Source: JAJTFW01 sp046160245 (GTDB lineage: Bacteria > Bacteroidota > Bacteroidia > AKYH767-A > OLB10). Taken from it: a DNA stretch of 5,767 nucleotides. The position numbers and the translations under genes are program-made. The stretch is taken from the NCBI GenBank assembly GCA_046160245.1, contig JBJXGU010000023.1:1-5767 (forward strand), given 5' to 3'. Shown one piece after another: positions 1 through 5,658 of the stretch; positions within the stretch are counted from its first letter, which is position 1; each line of letters opens with the position of its first letter. A model generated the notes under the pieces. That model ran no database searches, was not told where the DNA came from, and was given only the letters and a program-made list of their open reading frames with translations.

Positions 1-257
1 TGCATGATGGTGCAGTAATCATCGAAAACAATAAAGTGAAAGCAGCTCGATGTGTTTTACCTGTTACCGAAAACACCGATTTACCTGCGCATTACGGTAT
101 GAGGCATCGTGCAGCATTGGGAATTACCGAACAAAGTGATGCTATCTCGATTATTGTTTCTGAAGAAACTGGCTTTATTTCGATGGCAATTGATGGAAAG
201 ATGCATTATAATATTTCGAGCGAGGAACTCGAGAAGTTGCTGGGGAAGATGATTTAG
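1..257 (+). CDS. cdaA: Diadenylate cyclase CdaA (DAC/DisA_N domain), 3' part only
   Basis: The enzyme condenses two ATP into cyclic di-AMP, a second messenger tied to potassium/osmotic balance and cell-wall control. In the family the protein is anchored by N-terminal membrane helices, which lie outside this window. The frame is open from the left edge (first full codon at position 3) to TAG at 255-257, giving about 84 residues. Both catalytic signatures of the DAC domain are visible: DGA at the very start (HDGAVII) and RHR in GMRHRAALGI. They are followed by the conserved stretch SDAISIIVSEETGFIS. The frame ends shortly after the fold (EELEKLLGKMI), with no helix-hairpin-helix tail, so it fits CdaA/DacA and not DisA. 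A GTG at 36 is not the start, because the DGA motif lies upstream of it. The gene converges with the TPR membrane gene across a 495-base gap. The family call is firm; regulation cannot be seen. Confidence 0.93.
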   Translation, partial: HDGAVIIENNKVKAARCVLPVTENTDLPAHYGMRHRAALGITEQSDAISIIVSEETGFISMAIDGKMHYNISSEELEKLLGKMI

Positions 258-351
258 TTACGGACTGGAATTTTTGTTGCAATGTGTTTTTAGATCGCTT
301 TTTTATAGATGTTAGACTTTGGTTGTTGGATTTTACTAATTGGCGACAAAA

Positions 352-482
352 CTTTGTGATCTCTGTGAGACCTCTGTGCTCTCCGTGGTAAAAGAAGATT
401 TTATTAATAAAAGTATTTCTTTTTCAATTGATGATTCTCCTTTAACACAGAGGACACTGAGTTTTTTCACGGAGAACACGGG
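352..482. repeat. Inverted pair of CTCTGTG-type short repeats
   Basis: The left arm (352-389) reads as successive units CTTTGTGAT, CTCTGTGAGAC, CTCTGTGCT and CTCCGTGGT, a roughly 9-base periodicity. The right arm (441-482) carries the same kind of units on the minus strand: CTCTGTGTT, CTCAGTGTC and CTCCGTG. The inner portions (about 373-393 and 440-460) are complementary at roughly 16 of 21 positions, across an AT-rich spacer of about 46 bases. Similar degenerate CTCTGTG/CTCCGTG strings are, from general experience, frequent in intergenic DNA of Bacteroidota and some other phyla, but I know of no assigned function. The pair could fold as a long imperfect stem in RNA from either strand. Confidence 0.6.
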
Positions 483-543
483 TTGATTTTGGGTTGCGAA
501 TAATATTTTTATGATTTGGTGTTTTTAGTTTCCTCTTGTACCG

Positions 544-663
544 ATGTTAGCTTCTGGCTTCAAGTTTTGTTGGAATTTTAAACGCAACGAAGCAGCGGTT
601 TTTGCGGATCATAATTGCAGCGGGCGCTACGATTCGCGCAATTTTTGCAAATTACAATTATGA
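544..663 (+). other. Doubtful 39-codon open frame in a GC-rich intergenic block
   Basis: ATG at 544 opens a 39-residue frame ending TGA at 661-663. The product would be basic and Cys/Asn/Arg-rich (for example KRNEAAVFADHNCSGR). There is no ribosome-binding sequence, signal peptide or recognisable domain. The minus strand of the same block is also open for a comparable length, which is typical of a GC-richer repeat and not of a selected gene. The block is compositionally unlike the surrounding AT-rich sequence, so a dispersed repeat is the likelier explanation. I list it only because it is the sole frame of note in the gap. Confidence 0.15.
613..643. repeat. Hairpin in intergenic GC-rich block
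   Basis: AATTGC-A-GCG (613-622) pairs with CGCGCAATT (635-643), giving nine base pairs with one bulged A and a 12-base loop. On the plus strand it is followed by only a few T (TTT), so it is at best a weak terminator for the cyclase gene about 360 bases upstream. It may instead be a structural part of the surrounding repeat-like block. Confidence 0.4.
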
Positions 664-715
664 AAACTGAGAATGTTGAACTGTAAATAAAAGAAGAATA
701 ATAATAAATTACACC

Positions 716-750
716 AATTCTGAATTCTTAATTCTGAATTCTTAATTCTT
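716..750. repeat. 14-base tandem repeat ending at a stop codon
   Basis: AATTCTGAATTCTT occurs twice in perfect tandem (716-729 and 730-743), followed by a half unit AATTCTT (744-750) and AATT. The repeat runs directly into the TAA stop (753-755, read on the minus strand) of the TPR membrane gene, so it forms the start of that gene's 3' untranslated region. The unit is itself nearly palindromic around GAATTC. Slippage or recombination could change copy number without touching the protein. Confidence 0.75.
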
Positions 751-752
751 AA

Positions 753-2714
753 TTATTTCTTCGCGAGCTCAAAGTACTTGGCGGCCATCGCTTCATTGCC
801 TTTGTTGCGCCACGTTACTCCTAGAAAATAATAGGCTTGGGTTAGATTCGGATTGATTTGTACCGCACGCTCTAGGTTGGTAATGGCTAAATCATACTGC
901 CCTCCTACTCCGTAACACGATCCAATATTCATAAACGCATCGGCATAATCGGGTTTGTATTTTACCGCTTGCTGATATCGTTTTAATGCCTCATTGTAGT
1001 TTTGCATATCAAAATATACCGATCCCGAATTGTTAAGGACCACCGGATCGTATGGATTTAATTTGACGGCTTCCTCGTAGTACTTCAAAGCTTCCGGATA
1101 ATTTTTTACGCGATAACTGGCTATGCCAAGTTGCGTCCATGCATCGGTGAAAAAGGGATATAATTCTATTGATTTTTTTAGATGGACAACACCGTCGTTG
1201 AAAGCAGCATCCCGCTCTTTTTCAGGAAGCGTTTGGAGATAATCGGTTTTTACTTTGTAGAGCCCAACGTAGTAATGTACACGTGCGGAATTAGGCGCTG
1301 AGACGAGCCCACTGTTGTACAAAGTCTCATTGCTCTTCCAAACTGGATTGCGTGCTATGGTGAGCCCGGAAAAGACAAGTACGATGGCTCCTGAAACAAA
1401 TAATGCCGGTGATGCAAATGTTTTTGGGGTAGACTCATTCTTATCAAGAAATTTTAAAATCAACAGAGAAAGCAATATTACAATTCCAAACGAAGGAACA
1501 TACATCAATCGCTCGCCATAATGTGTACCAATACGCATGAAAATGTTGGAGGAAACGGCTACCGTGATGAAGAAGAAGAACAAGGCTAAACTAATCAGAT
1601 TTCCTTTTTTAAATTCCTTGATTGCCCATCCTAAGAGAAAAAGTAAAACTATTGCCGATAAAATAAATTTCCAATCGCTGATGCCAGCAGGTTTTACTTC
1701 GGGAAAAGATAAATCGAAACTCAAATTAATAGGCACAATCAATTTATACAAATAGAATCCCAACATCGCGACCGCTCCAGTTAGTTGTGTGAGCGAATCC
1801 TTGGCATACATCAATGCATTATCCGCTACCGAAGGAGGTGCAGAAGAAAACATATCGGAACTATTTAAAATTGAATGACGGATAAGTAGGAAAATGATAG
1901 TGGGTATGAGCATCCATTGCATTCCAAAGAGGCAGGATTTCAATCCAGCCTCTTTGGTTTGGATATGGTTGGCATTTTCTTTTGGGCCAGATTGAAATCC
2001 TGCCCCATAGATAGAATTCAATCGAAAATAAACAAACAGAGGAAAAACAGGAAGGAATGTGATAGTGCTTTCTTTGGAAAGATAAGCAGCGAAGAATAGG
2101 ATCATGGCTAAAAGGATAGAAGAAATTTTACCTTTTTCTTTGTAGGTCAAATATTGATCTAGACTCAAAAGACAAAGTAGAAAGGACAATATTTCATCCA
2201 GGCTTTTGATGTTTGCAACTACTTCGGTGTGGATGGGATGAACAGCAAACAGTATGGATGTGAGTAAGGCTAACTTTTGTTGTTGAGGAAACCATTTACA
2301 AATCAATCGAAAAATAAAATAACAGGTGAAGGAAAAAAGGAGAACGTTGAGAAAGTGTCCTGGTGTTGCATTGTTGGGAAACAGATCCCAAAAGATGGCG
2401 AAGATCGCTTTCGGGAACGGACGATATAACTCATCGGCTAATAGAATATAGCCATATCGATAACTCGTACTAAAAATTTCACTTAAAGCGGCCATCCCTT
2501 TTTGAGTGCTTGTGTTTTCGATGATGGCGGCGTAATCATCTAAAACAAATCCAAAATTCAAGGTGTTGGCATACACCACAAATCCGAGAAGTGCAGGAAG
2601 CCACGCCCACCATTTAGGGAAATCATTTTTTAAAGGAAGTGCAGAGATATTACTTTCCTTTGCTTTTGCCGTTGCAGCAAATTTTTCCTTTTTATTTAAT
2701 TTCTTTTCCGACAT
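753..2714 (-). CDS. Polytopic membrane protein with C-terminal TPRs, TMTC-like GT-C glycosyltransferase
   Basis: This 653-residue protein has a Lys-rich cytosolic N-terminus (1-34), then about 11-12 hydrophobic segments (from WWAWLPALLGFVVYA at 35-49 to about residue 450), then an irregular TPR (about 477-520) and four clearer TPRs (521-554, 555-588, 589-622, 623-653). The first outer loop carries an Asp-Asp pair (LDDY, 58-61), as in GT-C enzymes. YRPF (97-100), HPIHTEVVANIKSLDEIL (159-176) and LSKES (212-216) match the signature order of the TMTC/DUF1736 family. In animals that family transfers O-mannose from a lipid-linked donor; bacterial relatives are poorly characterised, so glycosyl transfer is inferred. 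ATG at 2714 lies 12 bases after the lipoprotein stop, indicating co-transcription. Residues 237-264 are encoded by a palindromic element (1924-2006) and look like an in-frame insertion. A pure TPR scaffold without enzyme activity is the alternative. Confidence 0.85.
   Translation of the reverse strand: MSEKKLNKKEKFAATAKAKESNISALPLKNDFPKWWAWLPALLGFVVYANTLNFGFVLDDYAAIIENTSTQKGMAALSEIFSTSYRYGYILLADELYRPFPKAIFAIFWDLFPNNATPGHFLNVLLFSFTCYFIFRLICKWFPQQQKLALLTSILFAVHPIHTEVVANIKSLDEILSFLLCLLSLDQYLTYKEKGKISSILLAMILFFAAYLSKESTITFLPVFPLFVYFRLNSIYGAGFQSGPKENANHIQTKEAGLKSCLFGMQWMLIPTIIFLLIRHSILNSSDMFSSAPPSVADNALMYAKDSLTQLTGAVAMLGFYLYKLIVPINLSFDLSFPEVKPAGISDWKFILSAIVLLFLLGWAIKEFKKGNLISLALFFFFITVAVSSNIFMRIGTHYGERLMYVPSFGIVILLSLLILKFLDKNESTPKTFASPALFVSGAIVLVFSGLTIARNPVWKSNETLYNSGLVSAPNSARVHYYVGLYKVKTDYLQTLPEKERDAAFNDGVVHLKKSIELYPFFTDAWTQLGIASYRVKNYPEALKYYEEAVKLNPYDPVVLNNSGSVYFDMQNYNEALKRYQQAVKYKPDYADAFMNIGSCYGVGGQYDLAITNLERAVQINPNLTQAYYFLGVTWRNKGNEAMAAKYFELAKK
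1924..2006 (-). repeat. Paired-palindrome element inside the TMTC-like coding region (REPIN/RPE-like)
   Basis: 1924-1957 is a 34-base palindrome: the arm CCAAAGAGGCAGGATT, a 2-base loop and a complementary arm with one mismatch. A second, weaker palindrome lies at 1984-2005 (8 of 10 pairs). The two share a 15-base perfect inverted repeat, GGCAGGATTTCAATC (1931-1945) against GATTGAAATCCTGCC (1990-2004). In between is a 26-base linker. The element lies fully in frame and encodes about residues 237-264 of the host protein, in the loop between the helix ending near 230 and the one starting near 267. Read on either strand, the main palindrome gives almost the same peptide (KEAGLKSCLFG on minus, KEAGFQSSLFG on plus). 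What is seen is the symmetry; that it was mobile is inference. Confidence 0.72.
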
Positions 2715-2726
2715 GCACGCAATGTT

Positions 2727-3263
2727 TTACAGAGGGAGAGAATCGCTTACTGTCATTCCATTTTGTTTTTCAAACATCTCGATCAATGCTTCTGGACTCA
2801 AACTCAATTGTTGCAATAACATGCGACAGTCGTTTGCCAATACATGATCGGGATATTTCTCCAAGAACTTTTGATAAAATCCTTTGGCTTGCTCTACATC
2901 TTGCTTGTGATTTTCGGCTACGAATCCTTGCATGAATAAAGATGTTCCTGCCTTGTTGGAGTTGGGATAACGTTGAACACGACCAAACAATTCAATCGAT
3001 TGATCAAATTTACCCATGGCGATACTCATTTCTCCCGCTTTAAATAAATACGAAGGCGACAACGTATCGTCCTTGTAATTATCCGCGTAGTCGAGATACA
3101 TTTTAATGAGATCGGATGCTTTTTCTTTGTTAGGCACCGGCATCGAATCTAAGTCGAGCGCAGTTTCTGCTTTCGAAATTTTCTCTTGCAATCCTACTTG
3201 TGGACGCGTGCAGGCTACCAACGCACAGAAGCCCATCAACAAAAACCAATTTTTCATATTCAT
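2727..3263 (-). CDS. TPR-containing lipoprotein, function unknown
   Basis: The product is 178 residues. It begins with a short lipoprotein signal peptide: Lys4, a hydrophobic stretch (about 6-17), and a lipobox LVAC with the lipidated Cys at 18. The mature protein should therefore be envelope-anchored. Two TPR-like helical hairpins follow (about 69-102, AGEMSIAMGKFDQSIELF; and about 104-140, with FYQKFLEKYPDH), resembling BamD/YbgF-type tol-pal repeats but much shorter than BamD. An acidic linker (about 25-68) separates signal and repeats. A second ATG two codons in (3257) is an equally good start. It lies 29 bases after the SDR stop and 12 bases before the GT-C/TPR membrane gene, so it is probably translated from the same message. 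A role as a periplasmic scaffold partner of that membrane protein is an inference from adjacency only. No catalytic motif is visible. Confidence 0.85.
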   Translation of the reverse strand: MNMKNWFLLMGFCALVACTRPQVGLQEKISKAETALDLDSMPVPNKEKASDLIKMYLDYADNYKDDTLSPSYLFKAGEMSIAMGKFDQSIELFGRVQRYPNSNKAGTSLFMQGFVAENHKQDVEQAKGFYQKFLEKYPDHVLANDCRMLLQQLSLSPEALIEMFEKQNGMTVSDSLPL

Positions 3264-3292
3264 TTTATTTATTATTCTTATAATTATTTTTC

Positions 3293-4099
3293 TTATTTGA
3301 AAGGTGATCCCGGTTCTTTAGCCATGTGTTTATACACTTGCTTATCCATGAAGGCAGGAAAGAATTTATTTAACCATACTGTCAATCGACCATTAAACGT
3401 CAACACCAAATCGCGTTTACGATACTTTACGGCTTCTGCAATTTCGTTGGCTACGGTTAGCGCCGACATCATTTTATTTTCTTCACGTGGACTTTCTCCC
3501 TGCGCACTACCATCTGCAGAAAGAGAAGAAATTCGAATTTCCGATGCTGTAAATCCGGGACAAGCAACCAATACATGTAAATCCTTTTTTAAATTTTCGA
3601 TGCGGAGTGTTTCGAGAAATCCTTCTAATGCAAACTTCGATGCAGAATATCCGGTGCGACCGGGCAATCCTTTTTTTCCGGCGATTGACGAAATGCCAAC
3701 AACGCTTCCTTTCGATTCCAATAAATGAGGCAATGCATATTTTGTACAATACACGGCACCCCAAAAGTTGGTATCCATTACCCTTTTCAAAACGCTTAAA
3801 TCCATCTCCACGAAAAGTGCACGCATCGAGATTCCTGCATTATTAATGAGCACATCGATTCGCCCAAACTTTGCGAGGGTTTCATCAACAATTCGTTTTG
3901 CATCCTCCTCAACACTCACATCTGCCTGCACAGCCAACAATTGCTCGGACGAGCTCTTAAACTCACTTACAACCTCTATCAACTTATCCATACGTCGACC
4001 GCTGATTACCACACGATAACCGCGAGCTAAGAAGGTCGAGGCGCATGCTTTTCCGATGCCTGATCCACCGCCTGTGATAATGACTACTTTCGATTGCAT
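3293..4099 (-). CDS. Classical short-chain dehydrogenase/reductase (SDR)
   Basis: This is a 268-residue NAD(P)-dependent oxidoreductase of the classical SDR family, cytosolic and complete. Rossmann-fold landmarks appear in order: the cofactor loop TGGGSGIG (9-16), ADV (59-61) contacting the adenine, NNAG (86-89), the structural Asn111, catalytic Ser138 in ISSIAG, and Tyr151 and Lys155 in YSASK. PGF at about 180 follows the active site. Arg35-Arg36 after the second strand favours NADP(H) over NAD(H). The length and the C-terminal hydrophobic stretch (LTVWLNKFFPAF) resemble DHRS7/11-beta-HSD-like bacterial members that reduce carbonyls on lipid or steroid-like substrates, but substrate cannot be read from sequence. 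It is the first gene of the minus-strand set. A TAnnTTTG box sits four bases before its ATG, suggesting a leaderless or near-leaderless message. The family call is certain; the physiological role is unknown. Confidence 0.95.
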   Translation of the reverse strand: MQSKVVIITGGGSGIGKACASTFLARGYRVVISGRRMDKLIEVVSEFKSSSEQLLAVQADVSVEEDAKRIVDETLAKFGRIDVLINNAGISMRALFVEMDLSVLKRVMDTNFWGAVYCTKYALPHLLESKGSVVGISSIAGKKGLPGRTGYSASKFALEGFLETLRIENLKKDLHVLVACPGFTASEIRISSLSADGSAQGESPREENKMMSALTVANEIAEAVKYRKRDLVLTFNGRLTVWLNKFFPAFMDKQVYKHMAKEPGSPFK

Positions 4100-4103
4100 A
4101 TTG

Positions 4104-4111
4104 CAAAACTA
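4104..4111 (-). promoter_or_regulatory. Possible -7 box (TAGTTTTG) of the SDR-led operon
   Basis: TAGTTTTG on the minus strand matches the Bacteroidota -7 consensus TAnnTTTG. It ends only four bases before the SDR ATG, so transcription would begin at or next to the start codon. I find no TTG-like -33 box at the expected distance, so support rests on the one box. Confidence 0.35.
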
Positions 4112-4190
4112 AAAAAAGGATTAATGATTGGGCCATTTTGTTCTTAACATCCATCTTAGAAGGGATTAAAAATTGTAAAAAAGGAAAATC

Positions 4191-4238
4191 GGTATCCAGT
4201 AGGAAAAATCTTAAAAAAGATTATCCTACTGGATTACC
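4191..4238. repeat. Large hairpin in the divergent intergenic region
   Basis: ATCCAGTAGGA (4194-4204) is perfectly complementary to TCCTACTGGAT (4224-4234). Allowing a one-base bulge, the stem extends outward with GGTA (4191-4194) against TACC (4235-4238). The interior holds a second nested stem, AATCTT (4207-4212) with AAGATT (4217-4222). It lies between two divergent starts, so it is not a terminator for either gene. It may be an operator, a cruciform-prone site or a small palindromic repeat. Confidence 0.7.
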
Positions 4239-4266
4239 TAAATTAGTCTAAAGACTAATTTAGGTA
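4235..4266. promoter_or_regulatory. Perfect 32-base palindrome overlapping the acetyltransferase promoter
   Basis: TACCTAAATTAGTCT (4235-4249), a two-base AA loop, then the exact complement (4252-4266). The right end supplies the TA of the candidate -7 box TAGCTTTG (4265-4272), so a dimeric protein bound here would block the promoter, or RNA polymerase and the palindrome would compete. It abuts and slightly overlaps the hairpin at 4191-4238. Operator function is inferred from position and symmetry; no known regulator motif is recognised. Confidence 0.5.
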
Positions 4267-4272
4267 GCTTTG
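4265..4272 (+). promoter_or_regulatory. Candidate -7 box (TAGCTTTG) of the acetyltransferase-like gene
   Basis: TAGCTTTG matches TAnnTTTG. It ends 16 bases before the ATG at 4289, implying a leader of only about ten bases. The following AAAAAAACAATAAGT is A-rich without a Shine-Dalgarno sequence, as usual in this phylum. The -33 region is taken up by the palindrome and shows only a weak TTAG match. Confidence 0.5.
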
Positions 4273-4288
4273 CAAAAAAACAATAAGT

Positions 4289-5455
4289 ATGCGCTTACAG
4301 ATAGTCGAGGGAAAAGAACTTATTCATCAATTTCATCTTTTACCCTACTCTATTTACAAAAATGATCCGCATTGGGTGCCTCATTTAATTCAGGATATTG
4401 AAAAGGTTTTTGATCCACTGAAAAACAAACTTTACAAAGAAGGTGCAACGGCCATTCGCTGGATTTTGCTCGACGATAAAGGTGAAATAATTGGACGCAT
4501 CGCTGCATTCATCAACCCGAAAGATGTGGACACCACTAAATTCAAGACGGGCGGAATGGGATTTTTTGAATGTATAAATGATCAAGCTGCAGCCAACTTT
4601 CTTTTTGATGCAGGAAAGGCGTGGTTGGAAAAGCAGGGCATGGAAGCCATGGACGGACCCATCAACTTTGGAGACCGCAGTCAGTTTTGGGGCTGTCAGG
4701 TAACCAATTGGGACGAGCCGGGCATCTATCCCATGAACTATAATCCACCATACTATCAAAATTTATTCTTGAACTATGGCTTTGACGTTTATTTCAACCA
4801 GCATATTTACTGGAGGAATATAATGGTAAAGCCACAAGCTATTTTCCTCCGCAAATACAACAATTTAAAAAGCGATCCCAAGTTCACAGTATGCAACATT
4901 AGAGGGATGAACATTGATGAAGTTGCCGAAAACTTCAAAACCGTTTACAACGCTGCTTGGGGCGGACATTCCCATTTCAAACCCATGACCACTTCGGGCT
5001 CACAGAAAATTTTTAAGGCCATGAAACCCGTAATGGATCCTAATGCTATCATCTTTGCTTATTACGATGGAGCACCAATAGGATTATTTTTATGCATTCC
5101 GGAGTTGAACCAAATTTTTAAGCATGTTAACGGAAATCTGAATGCGATAGGAAAGATCAAATTCCTTTATCACAAGTTGCGCAGGACTACGACACGATTA
5201 GTGGGTGTTGTGTTTGGAGTAGTTCGTGCGTGGCATGGAAAAGGTGTGGAAGCGGCATTGGTGGTAGAAGGTGAGATCTCCATTAACCAGCGAGGCAACT
5301 ATAAAGATTTCGTAATCACCTGGATAGGAGATTTTAATCCCAAAATGTTAAAAGTTGCCGAAAACCTTGATACTCAACTTTGGAGAACACTACAAACCTA
5401 CCGCTACCAATTTGACCGTAGTTTGCCGTTTGAACGTTGTCCGGTTGTTGAATAA
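4289..5455 (+). CDS. GNAT-fold N-acetyltransferase-like protein, YghO-like, substrate unknown
   Basis: This complete 388-residue soluble protein seems built from two acetyltransferase-like halves. The N-terminal half has the GNAT strand pattern IRWILLDDKGEIIGRIAAF (56-74), GFFECIND (91-98), a helix with WLEKQGM (112-118), and the strongly conserved signature DGPINFGDRSQFWG (122-135), then YNPPYYQNLFLNYGF (151-165). The C-terminal half has FAYYDGAPIGLFLCIPELN (256-274), a loop GKGVEAALV (317-325) where GNAT enzymes hold the acetyl-CoA pyrophosphate, and FNPKMLKVAENL (349-360). The usual Gln/Arg of the R/QxxGxG motif is Ala314 here, so catalytic competence is uncertain. I recognise the family as the large YghO-like GNAT group common in Bacteroidota; its substrate is not established. 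It is transcribed alone, divergently from the SDR operon, from a promoter touching a 32-base palindrome. ATG 4289 is the first in-frame start after that promoter. Confidence 0.82.
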   Translation: MRLQIVEGKELIHQFHLLPYSIYKNDPHWVPHLIQDIEKVFDPLKNKLYKEGATAIRWILLDDKGEIIGRIAAFINPKDVDTTKFKTGGMGFFECINDQAAANFLFDAGKAWLEKQGMEAMDGPINFGDRSQFWGCQVTNWDEPGIYPMNYNPPYYQNLFLNYGFDVYFNQHIYWRNIMVKPQAIFLRKYNNLKSDPKFTVCNIRGMNIDEVAENFKTVYNAAWGGHSHFKPMTTSGSQKIFKAMKPVMDPNAIIFAYYDGAPIGLFLCIPELNQIFKHVNGNLNAIGKIKFLYHKLRRTTTRLVGVVFGVVRAWHGKGVEAALVVEGEISINQRGNYKDFVITWIGDFNPKMLKVAENLDTQLWRTLQTYRYQFDRSLPFERCPVVE

Positions 5456-5515
5456 GTACCTTAATGTCTATTTATTAATAAGTTAACATGTGTTTAAAAA
5501 AAAACTACTGTTTCC

Positions 5516-5547
5516 TTGTCTGTATGAAACGAGAAAGACTATTTTTG
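5516..5547 (+). promoter_or_regulatory. Promoter of the tRNA-Lys gene
   Basis: TATTTTTG (5540-5547) matches the Bacteroidota -7 consensus TAnnTTTG. TTG (5516-5518) lies 21 bases further upstream, as a plausible -33 element. Transcription would start near 5552, leaving a precursor leader of about 25-30 bases before the mature tRNA. Confidence 0.65.
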
Positions 5548-5579
5548 CACCCCGATTGACCGTAAAAGGTTTTCGGAAC

Positions 5580-5652
5580 GATTCCGTAGCTCAGTTGGTA
5601 GAGCAATACACTTTTAATGTATGGGCCCTGGGTTCGAGTCCCAGCGGGATCA
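5580..5652 (+). tRNA. tRNA-Lys, anticodon TTT
   Basis: This is a complete 73-base cloverleaf. The acceptor stem GATTCCG (5580-5586) pairs with CGGGATC (5645-5651), including one G-T pair, with discriminator A5652. The D arm is GCTC/GAGC. The anticodon stem ATACA (5606-5610) pairs with TGTAT (5618-5622) around the loop CTTTTAA, placing TTT at 5613-5615. The five-base variable loop is GGGCC, and the T stem CTGGG/CCCAG encloses TTCGAGT. TTT reads AAA and, by wobble, AAG lysine codons. CCA is not encoded (CTA follows), so it must be added enzymatically. It stands alone, with its own promoter and terminator. Confidence 0.97.
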
Positions 5653-5658
5653 CTATTT

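Larger units (their letters stand above)
258..752. other. Convergent intergenic stretch with repeat-like blocks, no convincing gene
   Basis: This stretch lies between the stop codons of two converging genes. It is mostly AT-rich. It holds an inverted pair of CTCTGTG-type repeats (352-482), a GC-richer block (about 586-640) with a hairpin and a 39-codon frame (544-663), and a 14-base tandem repeat (716-750). No strong hairpin-plus-T-run terminator is evident for either flanking gene. The patchwork of unrelated low-complexity or dispersed-looking blocks suggests accumulation of small repeats in a site free of promoters and coding sequence. Confidence 0.7.

Noticed and set aside
36..257. Complete 73-residue gene starting at GTG 36
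   Set aside because: The frame is open to the left edge and the DGA active-site motif of the DAC domain lies upstream of position 36, so this is the end of a larger gene.
352..482. CRISPR array
   Set aside because: The units are short, degenerate, in inverted orientation and without regular unique spacers; no cas gene is present.
1924..2006. Frameshift or pseudogene of the membrane protein
   Set aside because: The frame is uninterrupted across the element, and conserved segments continue on both sides through the four C-terminal TPRs.
1917..2099. Small plus-strand gene across the palindromic element
   Set aside because: It is opposite the well-supported membrane-protein gene and is open mainly because the palindrome has symmetric frames. 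It is of interest only as a property of the element.
3186..3728. 180-codon plus-strand frame
   Set aside because: It is a shadow of the lipoprotein start and the SDR gene on the other strand. It has no domain and crosses a real intergenic gap.
4191..4266. Rho-independent terminators
   Set aside because: The hairpins lie between two divergent gene starts and have no T tract after the stem in either direction, so there is no transcript for them to end.
4385..4759. 124-codon minus-strand frame
   Set aside because: It is antisense within the acetyltransferase-like gene, whose own frame carries strong family motifs. It has no recognisable features.
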